Below are positions 37,380 through 48,716 of a stretch of 64,000 bases of DNA, one piece after another. Under the pieces are notes generated by a model, which was not told the origin of the DNA, did no database searches, and saw only the letters and a program-made list of their open reading frames with translations. Position numbers and translations under genes: made by a program. Source of the DNA: Climacium dendroides (lineage: Eukaryota; Streptophyta; Bryopsida; Hypnales; Climaciaceae); the NCBI GenBank assembly GCA_950106755.1, contig OX467088.1, positions 12,694,001-12,758,000 of the forward strand, in the 5' to 3' direction. Within the stretch, counting starts at the first letter, position 1; each line of letters opens with the position of its first letter.

Positions 37380-38183
37380 CTGGGTCTAGGATTCTTGATG
37401 ATCTCATTGATCCTCTTCACTAGTGGAGCACTCACGTCCCCAATGGCCAGTAACACCGCACTTCCAACATTTAGTATTCTTTTTACAATCATTGATCTCA
37501 TTGCGTCTAGCAATACGTTGTTTAGAGGTGTACTCAACACTTTTGCTACTAGCCGACGCGACATATGCAGCGTTGGAAGTAACTTCGTTGATCCTTAACT
37601 TAATTGTATTCTCTGTTAGGAGTAACTAGAGTGTAAGATTCAACAATGTTTTGGCAACATCTAGTTGCATGCGCCATGTAGGAATTAAACTATCATACTC
37701 CCCTAGCAAGTTGCACAAAATTTTAGATATTATGGCTCGTTCATTGAATGTGGTGTTTCCCTGATTTGATAGTTGTTGTATTAGAATGTCTAGTTTGCCA
37801 ACGAAATCAGCTATACTATCATCCTGGCTCATTAAGCACTTATAGAATTCATACTAGAGCGTATGAATGTTCTTGGATGCATTCTACTCATGGAATAATT
37901 TTAACTTGTCTCACATTTGTTTTGAAGTGATACAATTGGTGACATGCTTAAGCACAATCTCATCAATGGTTTGACAGAGAATACTAATTGCTTGATTATC
38001 TTTCTTGCGCCAAACAATTTTTACAACATCATTTGTTGTGGCTGCAGGTTGCGGCTCTGAGCCATCAACTATGTCCTTGAGTTTTCTACCCAAGAGGATG
38101 GCTTGCATCTGGAATTTCCAGATATGGAAGTTTGGACCTTTGAATTGGGTGATACCTCCTAAGTCCCAACTACTGTCAACCAT
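37380..38183 (-). pseudogene. copia gag remnant with CCHC zinc knuckle
   Basis: An ATG at 38183 starts a gag-like frame (FKGPNFHIWKFQMQAILL) that stops at 37911. Gag sequence resumes in other frames (37626-37832) and ends with a CCHC knuckle CWKCGVTGHWGREC at 37469-37428. Several frameshifts and stops separate the pieces. Confidence 0.88.
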
Positions 38184-38283
38184 AGAAATACAATGGACTG
38201 AATACTACTAGATCTACGTGGGAGAAAAAAAGAAGAAAAACAAAACTAAATGAGTGCGCAGTTTTTTCTTAGAAAGAGAAGAT

Positions 38284-38293
38284 GCCCATAACC
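38284..38293 (-). other. copia primer binding site (initiator tRNA-Met, anticodon region)
   Basis: GGTTATGGGC lies immediately after the 5' LTR end on the element strand. It complements GCCCAUAACC of the initiator tRNA-Met anticodon loop, the half-tRNA priming used by Drosophila copia and Ty5, rather than the usual tRNA 3' end (TGGTATCAGAGC). Confidence 0.7.
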
Positions 38294-38742
38294 TATTGGA
38301 CTTTACTAAGCATGCATACTATATTTGACTTAATACAACACTCAAAACCCCACGTAGAGTAACTACCATTCAAAATTCTATGTACAGTAGCAAGTGTTCC
38401 AAAGTTGTACATAGTTAGGTAGCATATATTATACGGAATATATCCACCTTACACTCCTTTTGCACCATGTTGGAGCCAAAGTACACAAGACTACTAAACT
38501 TGGAACTATGTACGCTAAATACACCTCAGCATGATGCACTAACAAAACAAAAGAGAGCTATGGTCTCTACAGTATGCTAGTTATCCTCTTGTACTGGGTG
38601 GGAAGTGCATGAGGCCATGAGATTAAGAAAAGAGTGTTGGTTCGCATTCCTCAATTCAAACTACATGCTCCATTGGCACATCATGATCCAGAGCCACTAC
38701 TTGGATGTGGGTCATCACAATTTAAAGCATCTTCATCCAATA
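38294..38742 (-). repeat. copia 5' LTR, 449 bp
   Basis: Same ends and body as the 3' LTR (for example TGACTTAATACAACA, GTTGGAGCCAAAGTACACAA, GGCACATCATGATC). About 0.7 kb shorter than its partner, plus scattered substitutions, so the insertion is not recent. Confidence 0.92.
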
Positions 38743-38819
38743 ATATGGAAAGAAAACGTATTTTAAAAACTTTTGAGTGGTTGTTGATGGAAAAGAGGCC
38801 TTGGAACTTTAGGGGTTAA

Positions 38820-40716
38820 CTCAATGATGTGGCTATAGAATCAATAAAGTTACATGTTAAAATTGGATGAAAATCATCCATTCTTCAATATGCACAAAAC
38901 GCAGTTGATTACCTCAAAAAGACACAATTTGTTGTTGCGTCTTTTCAAAGATAAGAAATATGCCTTATTAACTATAATTGATTATCTTAAAATTATCATT
39001 TTAGAATTTATCTATAAATAATTTGAAGTACATGGGTAGTGGTACCTATTAGTATCCCTTCAATATTTCAAAAGTGGTTATTAATACATCAAAAGTTAAG
39101 TAGACTTCACTGAATTGAATTATAAAGATGTCGGGTTGGGGTTAAAAAATAGGATTCAAGGCCTCGTAATGGTGTATTAAGTTTTATGCCCTATTTTGTA
39201 GTGGTTAATTTTGTGATTCTAGATTTTTAAAATACTAAGTAGGTACCATTATTCAATGGTCAAGGTTGACAAAAAAATATTTCCAAAAATAGATAGTAAA
39301 ATTTGAAGGATATTATTTTTAAAAATTTTGGTGTCTAAGAAAATTATTTTTTAATTTTTAGTATTTGTCAAATTGCATTTGCTAACTTTAATTAATTATT
39401 TGACAAGGAATGTTGAATTTGACCATTGAATTTAGTAGTTTTAGCTTTTGGATTGTATAATATTTTTAACCAAACAAGGAACCATACAATAAATAAAACA
39501 AAGGTATCAAAAAAGATCCCAAGTATCAAGGAAAATGTGTCTTCAAAAGTTTAAGTAACTACACTTTCTTGACTCATAAGGAGTCTTCTTCATTTTAGCC
39601 TAGATTATTGGGTGCTTTAATAATGTTTTAGAGACCCATTTTTCATTGGTCTAGAACTTGTTTTAGTAGAGTGTCTATTTTTCATTCTAGAGGTACTTCT
39701 TTGTTCCAATGTCCTAATGGATCCTATTTTGCACAAGGACAAACTTTTGTTACTAACATTAATACACCTAAATACATCTAAATTAGTAATTGAGTATAGC
39801 AAATCCTATTACTAAATTGTCTTAAACTTTTGTTTTATCTTGTTGAAAGTCAACAAAGTATTTTAGATTTTTCCCATACACATTTTTTGGACATCCTATG
39901 CCCCGTCCTATGCAAGATCTATAAAATTTTGAAGTGCTGAAAATAGGTGTCCAATAGAGACCTTAATTACTTAAAAATAGAGGCAATATATTTTAGGCAA
40001 GAAGCGGAATCTACAAGGGTGGATTTTGGAAAGCATTGGAAATTAGGAGTAATTACTATTAATAGTCTACATTTCATTTATGAACCTTTTACATGAAGCT
40101 ATTATGTGAGCCTAGAATCATGAACATAGGAATATTTTAGTCTATACACCTATATTAAAGGCATCTATATTATAGAAACATTCCATGATTATAGGATACC
40201 TATGTTATAATTACTTATATTATAGGTGTTTATAATTAAAGTGCCTTTAATGGTTGTAGAGCTCAAGGTTTGTAGGCTCACATTTTCATGTTTACATGAT
40301 AGCATTGTTGGACTTTCTATGCAAAATATTTCCAAATCACCATGGTAAGTCGAAAATTGAGCTCCACAAAACTTTAGGTGTCAAAAAAATTCTTCACAAG
40401 GGCTATTGTAGATTGCTAGCAAATTCATCATAAAATAAATCTATAAGTAATTGTTAACATTTTAGGAAAATTGATTTTTCAAGAATAAATTATATACAAT
40501 AATTGAATGAAGAATCTTCAAAAAATTAATTTTAGACAAAATGACTTTTGTTTGATTGCTCATAAGAATATTGAATGAAGGACCTTAGTACTGTATCTTA
40601 ATCCAAAAGAAATTCATTAACTTTATGATAATTGCAATAGAAGAAGTTAATTTGGCTAAAAAATGATGAAAAACAATGGAGTTTTTTGCCGTAAAACTTC
40701 AAATCAAGAAAAAATC
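38820..40716. other. AT-rich spacer
   Basis: No gene recognised. Local inverted ATTATAGG/CCTATAAT type simple motifs occur near 40150-40250. Confidence 0.4.
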
Positions 40717-41128
40717 TTGAATGAAATTGTTAGATTGTGGATGATGGTATAATTATGGATATTTTATATGTGCCAATGTGATATTTTCTATCCAATATAT
40801 GGATGAATGTTGAAATATGAAGCACCACTATAATATTTTAAATAGCCGCTTTGATACTTTATAAAAAATGAAAAAAAAAAGTCTCGCTTGAATGTTAAAA
40901 AATTACAAAACCACTTGAATGAAATTGCCAGATTGTGGATGAATACATAATTATGGATATGTGATATGTGCTAATGTGATATTTTCTATCCAATACGTGG
41001 ATGAATGTTGAAATTTGAAGCACCATTAAAACATTGTAAATAGCTGCTTTTTGACACTTTATAAAAAGGAAAAAAAAGGAAAAAGGTCTGGCTTGAACAT
41101 CAGAATATTACAAAACCACTTGGATTGC
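40717..41128. repeat. tandem duplication of about 200 bp
   Basis: Two adjacent direct copies, 40717-40914 and 40915-41128, both running from TTGAATGAAATTG.. through ATTTTCTATCCAATA and TGGATGAATGTTGAAAT to ATTACAAAACCACTTG. Differences are scattered substitutions and a small expansion of the A-rich tract in the second copy. It ends about 460 bp upstream of the ALG1 start codon. Confidence 0.85.
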
Positions 41129-41592
41129 ATTTCTCTTTAGTTCGCTAACAATCTTCATCATCCAATTTAAAAGTTAAAAATTAAAAAAAATAAATAAAGG
41201 GGACCCCCAAATTGTCTTGGGAGTCGCAAGGGCTTTGGGCGTCAGAGTTTCTTTCCAAATTGGGCCTCGCACCGTGCGAACACTTGCTTGCAGCACAATT
41301 CGTGACTTCCATGCTGACTTGAGAACGGCGAAGTCCGCCTCCAGAACGAAGCTTTCGCCTCTCTTTTCGAAGCTTGCTCATCATCCTATTTCAATTTCTC
41401 ACAAAAATCTCACACTTCATCTTTCTCTCTCTCCTGTTTTGTAGCTTTCCCTTTGCAATCGCACATCACCATTTCTAATTTATTCTACAGCCAGTGCGCG
41501 ACATTTTTCACTACAACATTTCCTCTCCAACATTCGCCAATTCTCCAATTGATTTTCTAGGGTTTCTTGCAACCCTAGCTCGCTAGCTGGCC

Positions 41593-44500
41593 ATGGAGGA
41601 CGAGGATGGGGAATCGCACAAGGAGGCTCTCGATCGCGGATTTCCCTTCCGATCGTGGTTTTGGAAGCGGAAGAGGACGAGGAATCGGCGGCGAGCAGCG
41701 GTGGTGGTGCTGGGAGACTTGGGGCGGAGTCCGCGGATGCAGTACCACGCTCTGTCTCTCGCTCGTCAGGTATAGTTTGAGGAGTAGGAAGGGTCTTCTA
41801 GCTTGTTGCGTGTGTAGCAGCGTTTGATTTGATCAGCGATGGGAAGCTTGAATGGAGGGGTTGATTGGTGTAGGTTTTTACGTGATTCGATGTTGTGGTC
41901 TGGAGTGAAATGTGTTTTTCTTGGTGTTGCGGGTTAGTAAGGGTGAGGATACTAAAATCGTTAGGGAGCTGATTTCGTTTGCTATTGAATGAGTAACTCA
42001 TCTCTTCCAATTCACTTGGTGGACCTTCGATTAACGTAAGTAAGCATAACTTGGTTAATAGTGTCTATGGCCTCTGGACTTGGAATGGAAATGAGATTGC
42101 CGACTGTGAAATAGGGATGTACTACCTCCCACTTTGAAGGATTGTATATGAAATCATCATAAATTGATTGTAGAAGAAATCATCGTTCATTTCTCACTCA
42201 ATGATCTTAAGGGACTTTGGCTCTTGTACCCTCGTTTGATCTCCAGAGCTCTAAACATCGTGCAATAATCACACTCCCCACATATGTTAAAAGTGACGCA
42301 AATTGTATCTCTACCTGTCGTCACTAGTGTTGAGTGAATCATTGAATGACTTTAGAAGACATGGGCAATGTCGACACTGCTAAGAATATTTGATGCGAGA
42401 GTATTGAAATATTGGTGTTCCTCCGTAGGCTGGCCTGGACGTTGATGTGGTGGCATTTGCAGGTAAGAATTTCGTCTTTCAACTGCTAATGGAGATTTCC
42501 TCAAGATCATGACCATTTTTTCTTTTTCTTCTATGCAGTAGATGAAGCGCACATATAGTGCACTGGACTTCTACTGACTCTTAACGTGTTTTCACTGTGT
42601 ATTAGGAACGGAACCCCACGCTGGACTTTTGCAACATCCACACATTCACCTCCACCTTATGGTTATTTTATCACTAACTCCCTTCTTTTGCGATGATCTG
42701 TTTTAGTTAATTCTGCCTACTGAACCTATCAACATACTCATGATTATGCTCGAAATTATTGTCAGGGGAACGTGCATTAATTCTTGTGTACCAGGGTTTC
42801 ATTAAACCTGCTTTGTTGGTCTTCGGTTGCGATGAAGTCGTTTAGGCCTGCAGGAGTTAGAAATCTGAATTTTTTCAGTTGTTGATGTGTTTATTTAAAG
42901 GGCCGAGTTTTAGTACTTTTTTTCTTTCTTGAATGCAGAACTCTCCTATTCCACAAGGCCTTTCAAGGTTACTGTATATCCTGCTCTTGCCTTTGAAATT
43001 GATGATACAATTCACAACGCTCCTCTGGGTCCTGTGCGTTCAAATACCCGCTCCAGACTTCTTTCTGGTACAGGTATGTAGTTTGCGATAAATGAGTTAT
43101 ATTTATCTCTCCTATTTGAAGTGGTTAGTGCTTCAAGTTTCTATAAATTTTCATTTTGTGATTTGTTTTATGTTTGTGTTCAACAGAACCCACCATCGAT
43201 TCCAACGTTGACTGTAGTGAAGATTGCCTGTTGGCTTCGCCAGGCTGCTTTCGTTATTGACTGGCACAATTTTGGCTTTACTCTACTAGCACTGTCTCTT
43301 GGCTCAAGCCATCCTTTTGTGAAGATCTACTCCTGGTACGCCTCCGGCTTTTAGTGTCCCACATTAGGTTGCCTTCCGCCCTATATTATATTTCGTAAAT
43401 GAAATGTACGTCCTTTTTTCCTCGACATCAGCAGCAAATGTTTTGGAACACGCAGGTATGAACGACGATACGGGAAGACGGCAAATGGGTACTTGTGCGT
43501 CACCAGGGCTATGCAGCATGAATTAGAACAGAACTGGGGGATCAGGTGTGTGCAATCGGTAGTCAAATCATTCATTGAATATCTTTACTGTACTGATAAA
43601 CTGTGAATTTTTAAAAAGCGAGTTACAGTTATCGAATTTTAACACAGCTTTAGGAATATCAAATTTTAGCTTTCACACTAGCGAAACTCAAGCGAAATCA
43701 AATGTTATGTGCTGCAGGGCCACTGTTGTGTATGACCGTTCTCCTGAATTTTTTCGACCTATAAATTTGAGAGAGAAGCATGAGGTGAGTTTAGTATTTC
43801 TTTGGATCTTATTGTTCTTTTCTCAGATGTGTTCTCATTTCATAGTGTTCGTGTATTTATGGTGTGATACTACTCCAGCAGCTTCTGTACAAGAATCTGT
43901 GTGACGTCTTTTGGAATTCGGACATTTAAAAAGAGAGGTTTCACGAAACTCACCAATGGTCCTGGCTACTATGGTCAGCTGTTTAGCAGGCTACATGCAG
44001 CTCTTACTCAACCCCCTGGTGTGCTCGATTGCTGCGGTGATGGTCTACTTGAAGCCCCGACGCAAGCGAGCCATGTCAAGGAAGCTGATTCTGGTTTGTG
44101 ATCAGACTATCAAAGCTCATGAGATTTTACGTTTTAGTTCATGAGATTTACGTTCTAGTTGTAGCAAAATGAACTCTGTTTTTTCAAAGCCTACACATCT
44201 CAATCAGCAACTCTTAAATGTGTAGAAGCTTTGCGGCGTCTCGATGAAGTAGAGTCCATTGGAGCTTGCCTTGGATGCCCACAGGAATGTTGTTTCACTC
44301 TTCTTGTTCTGTGATAACAAAGGTGTAGGTCCCTCTACACGTAAGATGCTCAAAGGAGAACCAGTGTTGCCATTGTCGAGCCGTGTGAACGAAGCTGAGA
44401 ACCACGCAAATCTTCAAAACGGCCTCGACGTCTACGCTGTTTCACAGGTGCAACGCTCTCTGTTCACAGTCCTGAAGGTGGCAGGGGACACGGATGGAGA

Positions 44501-46548
44501 AATTCAGGGTGGTGATCACTACTCGTATGAAAGGGGCAGGCCTGCGCTCATCGTGAGCAGCACTAGCTGGTGAATATATTTTTACTCATGATGTTAAATT
44601 GCAGCAGTTTTTTCTTTTCCTTTGTGGTGGTCCTGTTTTGTAACAATGAAATCTTTATTGTTGTCACATTGATCAAGACCGCTGATGCGCGTCAGATGGG
44701 ACCTTGCAGGACAGCCGATGAGGACTTCGGGACACTGCTGGAGGCTGCCGTATTTTATGACCGTCGTGTTGCCGCTCTGTTGGGAGAGAGCGATTCCTCC
44801 GTGAACGTATATCCTGCATCCAGCCCCTTCCCTCGTCTTCTTATTGTTGTGACTGGTATGATATTCAACATTGCTCACTGGTAGTCTTTTATGTAGACAG
44901 AGATGAACTAACCCCTATATATGTTCCCGAAGTAAAAATAGAAAGTCCATATTTGTGGAAGGTAATTATCGACTGTAGTAACTTCCAAACTTTATATTTC
45001 ATCATTCAAATATAGAGGGGTTGATTTCCTTCTATTGGGACATTAATTCCCTTTTATGTTCCTTGAAGCTTCCTAAATGATTTATTTCAACTCCTATAGG
45101 TACGGCACTGGCTACTTTTGGCCATTTGTACGCTTAGGGTTATAAGCCATACTATAGGTTTTCAGTATGAGTAATAACCTGACTAGTACGAAAACCCATG
45201 AATAATATGCAGCTGATGATGCTTGTCTACCCATCATTCGCTAGGGAAAGGTCCAATGCGCGCGAAGTACGAGGAAGACATCCGCAAGCTTCGGTTGCGG
45301 AGGGTGGCGTTTCGAACCATGTGGTTATCAGCTGAAGAGTATCCTCTTTTACTAGGTACTCCACAGACTGCCATTATGTGCAGCTTCGACATTTTGATCT
45401 CCCATTGACGTGACTTTATGTGTGATACGTCCGAGCCTCTTTGAGCAATTCTTAGTTTAATTTTGTCTGCCTGGTATAGGTTATCATTGACCAACTGTAA
45501 GCTAGTATTCATTTTACATGTTTAAGTGAAATTTATTAAATTTTAGATTTAGTTCAGTTTTAGGTGCTTAATATCTACTGCGATATCTGATGATTTTATG
45601 GGTGGATCTGGGCGTTGATGCAGGTGCTGCCGATTTGGGCGTGTGCCTTCATACCTCCTCTTCGGGCTTGGATCTGCCTATGAAGGTGGTGGACATGTTT
45701 GGGTGTGGTCTGCCAGTTTGCGCTGTCTCGTACTCATGGTGAACAGAATTAACCTTCCCTCCGCTTCCTTGACTCTTAATTTGTAGGGTTCACATTATCT
45801 TTTAATTTAGTGACATGCAAGGGGCTTAATCGGGCTCAGACTGCCAGAATTTGTGAATGATGCTTAAAGAAGCTTTTCCCATTTGATCGAGGCTTGGATG
45901 ATTGTCTGAGCAGTATTGGCGAGTTGGTGGTGGATCGTCAAAATGGCCTCTTATTTTCCTCATCTTCCGAGTTGGCGGATCAGTTAATGGTACGTACTAC
46001 CGAACCTCGTCGCTTGGGATGAGCTCATGCATGATTACACTGTATCCCGACTATTTATAGAAACGTCGCATTATGTTATTGATTATCATCTAAAGCCATC
46101 GAAGTTTTGTGCTTTTCCTGGCGCGTTGGTTCTGTGCTCATGTACGACCAATAATAGATCTATACGTTTCTCATTTATATGTTACTACCAGGATTTGTTC
46201 AAAGGTTTTCCAGACGCTTGCAATCTCCTGGATACATTGAGGCGTGGTGCACTTGCATCTGGGTCATCATCTCGTTGGGACGACGAATGGAGCGAGCATG
46301 TTCTGCCACTTCTTACCAAGGTTTTGTCTGTTGCCTGTGGTTAAGTCATTAAAAGCACTATTTTGTGTCGTATTCGGTGTTTAGAACTTGTGGGGCTTAC
46401 AAATTCTGCGAAACACGATGAGCTTCTAGTTCTTAGAAAATCCCTATTATGTTTTGGTCACTTTACTTTATGTCTAGATTTCTTCACCATTGTTGCATCC
46501 GAATCCGTTGTTGAACTCCTGTGTTTTCAGGTTGCATCAGGAGACTAA
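41593..46548 (+). CDS. ALG1: chitobiosyldiphosphodolichol beta-mannosyltransferase (ALG1)
   Basis: GT33 enzyme that adds the first mannose (beta-1,4) to GlcNAc2-PP-dolichol on the cytosolic face of the ER. Fifteen exons join in phase to 505 residues: 41593-41769, 42429-42462, 42606-42661, 42939-43073, 43187-43335, 43456-43545, 43718-43784, 43979-44093, 44470-44569, 44710-44855, 45245-45355, 45624-45738, 45914-45989, 46192-46320 and 46531-46548. Key blocks are [29 protein letters not shown], a membrane-like segment [105 protein letters not shown] and [13 protein letters not shown]. The N-terminus is basic, without an obvious anchor helix. The least certain junctions are exons 8/9 and the 6-codon last exon (VASGD). 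Confidence 0.94.
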
Positions 46549-47459
46549 AATGCCCCAGACGGGCGAAAGAGAACTAGAAGAGCTGTGAATCAACACACAC
46601 TGCAAATAGGGAATACTGTACCACGGGTTTATCATCAACTTCTGGAGTGATTTGATTCTTTCTGCTCATTGTGTTTTGGGGTTCCTCGTGTTTTTGCTAG
46701 CAATGCGCTGTAAAGACGGCTTTCATTAGGGCTTTAGCTTCTCATGGACCGAGGGTTTCCATATATTTTCCAGGTGCATTATGAGGTCGCTTGTATCCTC
46801 GAGGAAAAAGAGCCTAAAAACAGAATTCTGAATCGGAGCTTCTCTTTCCCAATATTGAAGTTATATTTTCTAAGAATGACCCGTACAGAAAGTGTATGTC
46901 CGTTATTGAAATATTTAGATGGGATCTTTTTCTTAAGACTTGCAGACCATTTTAGCAGCTCCATCAAGGTCAGCTTATCTCCAGACTTGGATGTTGAGCT
47001 TATGTAATGTGGGTGATTTTCTGCAAGTATATTCTCAAATTTCTGTAATCCACGTAGATTGGTTTAACCCTTGAACGTCGACTCGGACGTCTGACGTCCG
47101 ATGAATGACAAAAACCTATGCTGTGGATGTAAGAAAGGTATTTTTCATCCATTTTTTGGGTGAATGCGATGACAGAGATGTGTTCCGTCTTAGGATGATA
47201 TTAGAGCAGTTGCTTCCTTGCTTGCAATTTCTATAAGGGCAACAATTTCTATGTAGGCTTTCACTTCATTCGAAGAAATGAAGTGCAGGAATAGTGCTTT
47301 CTCCTTTGGTCAGCTTAAAATATGTACATTGTTTGTAGACCACAGCCACCAGTCATAGGGTTAAGTTTCTTTTATATTCCATTCTTGAAATAAAAAGCAT
47401 TTTATTTTTTTGACATAAGAGAAAGGCCAAATCAAACTAGTCATAATCCTAAAGGATCT
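46549..47459. other. ALG1 3' region and spacer
   Basis: Probably 3' UTR at first, then AT-rich spacer. An open frame at 46744-47007 has no recognisable domain. Confidence 0.4.
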
Positions 47460-47578
47460 CAAAATTGTAGAAGCACCAAGTAGAGCTTTCAGTAGTTTTG
47501 ACTCCACTTTGATGCATCAAAATTGTAGAAGTATTAAGTAGAGCTTTCAACATTTTTTGACTTCACTTTGATGCATCC
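47460..47578. repeat. 59-bp tandem duplication
   Basis: Two units, 47460-47518 and 47519-47578, each with AAAATTGTAGAAG.., AAGTAGAGCTTTCA and CACTTTGATGCATC. Confidence 0.85.
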
Positions 47579-47801
47579 CAAGCAAAGTTCAAAATAAAAC
47601 ACATGATTCAATCCATTCATGAGAAATATTCATAATGGGATAGTTGGGACATTAAGCACCACCAAGCCCTATTGCCTTGTACAAAATAGTTTATAACTAA
47701 ATTTTTTTGAAGGCAAAATAATAGGAGCACCATAATTCATTCCCATGCCATAAGAAGAGCCAAAATTGTTCTCTCAAAGAAAACAAGCAACTACACCAGT
47801 A

Positions 47802-48373
47802 GAAGCTTTGTCCCTACAACATTGGCTCACTCTTTGAGTAGACTAGGATAGATATTCAAACTCTCCAATTTCCTTATAGTAGCATTTGTCGATGCAAAGC
47901 CTCCTCCCCTTTGGTCTACAACCAATAACAATCATGCACCACATAGCAAGTTTAGCCCCTTAATGCCTCAATCTTTTTTTGAATTTTGGCACATTTTTGC
48001 ATATATCTTTGTACAGAAATACCATTTACCACGATTTCATGAAATTGGTCATTAAGGAAGGTTGTCTTTTCAAGATTCAAGTGTTACATTGGATGAATGA
48101 GAAGTTAGTTGGACAAAACAGCACCTGCAAGCCCTTTGTTCATCGTCCAGAATATGGACGTCGGAGCGCTAAAGGGTTAGAGGCTCTATCCTTGTAGCAT
48201 TGGCTTGCTTTTTGACAATCATGCACTACATAGCAAGTTTAGAGGCTCTATCCTTGTAGCATTGGCTAACTTTTTGAGCAAGGTAGCTACCCAAACTCTC
48301 TCAAATTCCTCATAGTAGCGACCTCTCCTTTGGTCCATAGTCAATAAACACTCATGCACTACATAGCAGGTTC
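47802..48373. repeat. three spaced copies of a 60- to 155-bp unit
   Basis: Copies at 47802-47955, 48183-48240 (internally deleted) and 48244-48373. Each begins GCTYTRTCCYTRYARCATTGG and ends ATCATGCAC.ACATAGCARG. Copies 1 and 2 are separated by about 225 bp of unrelated sequence. Confidence 0.75.
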
Positions 48374-48716
48374 AGCATTCAACAGTAGATCTCACACTAC
48401 AACACTACAGCCGGTATAACTAACTTGCTGTACAAAATCCCAAGATATTGGAAAAGCCTCTCATCCTGAAAAATCATTCTAGTGACGTACTCATATTGTT
48501 ACTAGCTACACATCCTCAAACAATCCCATTAGAAGGCATACTTGAGCATTAAGCATACTTGAGTTCGAAGAACAAAGTCTGCACTTGAAATTGTTTTAGA
48601 TTATGTTAGATCATGAAAAGAGTCTGTCAGTAGCCGAATACAAACAAAATATTCTCATACATTCGAGGTAACCTTGAAATTCCTGCTATTCATGATCACC
48701 TGGATATGAATGCTGA

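Larger units (their letters stand above)
32836..38742 (-). mobile_element. Ty1/copia LTR retrotransposon, decayed
   Basis: Full-length copia-order element on the minus strand: 5' LTR (38294-38742), primer site, gag with zinc knuckle, protease, integrase, reverse transcriptase, RNase H, 3' LTR (32836-34004). LTR ends are perfect short inverted repeats TATTGGA...TCCAATA. The 5-base target duplication ATATG is intact at 32831-32835 and 38743-38747. Many stops and frameshifts in the coding part mean it cannot be autonomous. It inserted into the TTAA-ended repeat (copy C). Confidence 0.95.
32009..38819 (+). mobile_element. TTAA-flanked, piggyBac-like non-autonomous element (copy C), split by a copia insertion
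   Basis: Left end TTAA then CCCCTAAAGTCCCA (32009-32026); right end TGGAACTTTAGGGG then TTAA (38802-38819). The ends are inverted repeats matching 13 of 14 outside the TTAA. TTAA at both sides suits the piggyBac superfamily, whose elements duplicate TTAA. Removing the copia element and one target copy (5912 bp) leaves about 0.9 kb with no transposase frame. The same body occurs as copy B at 27597. Confidence 0.6.
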
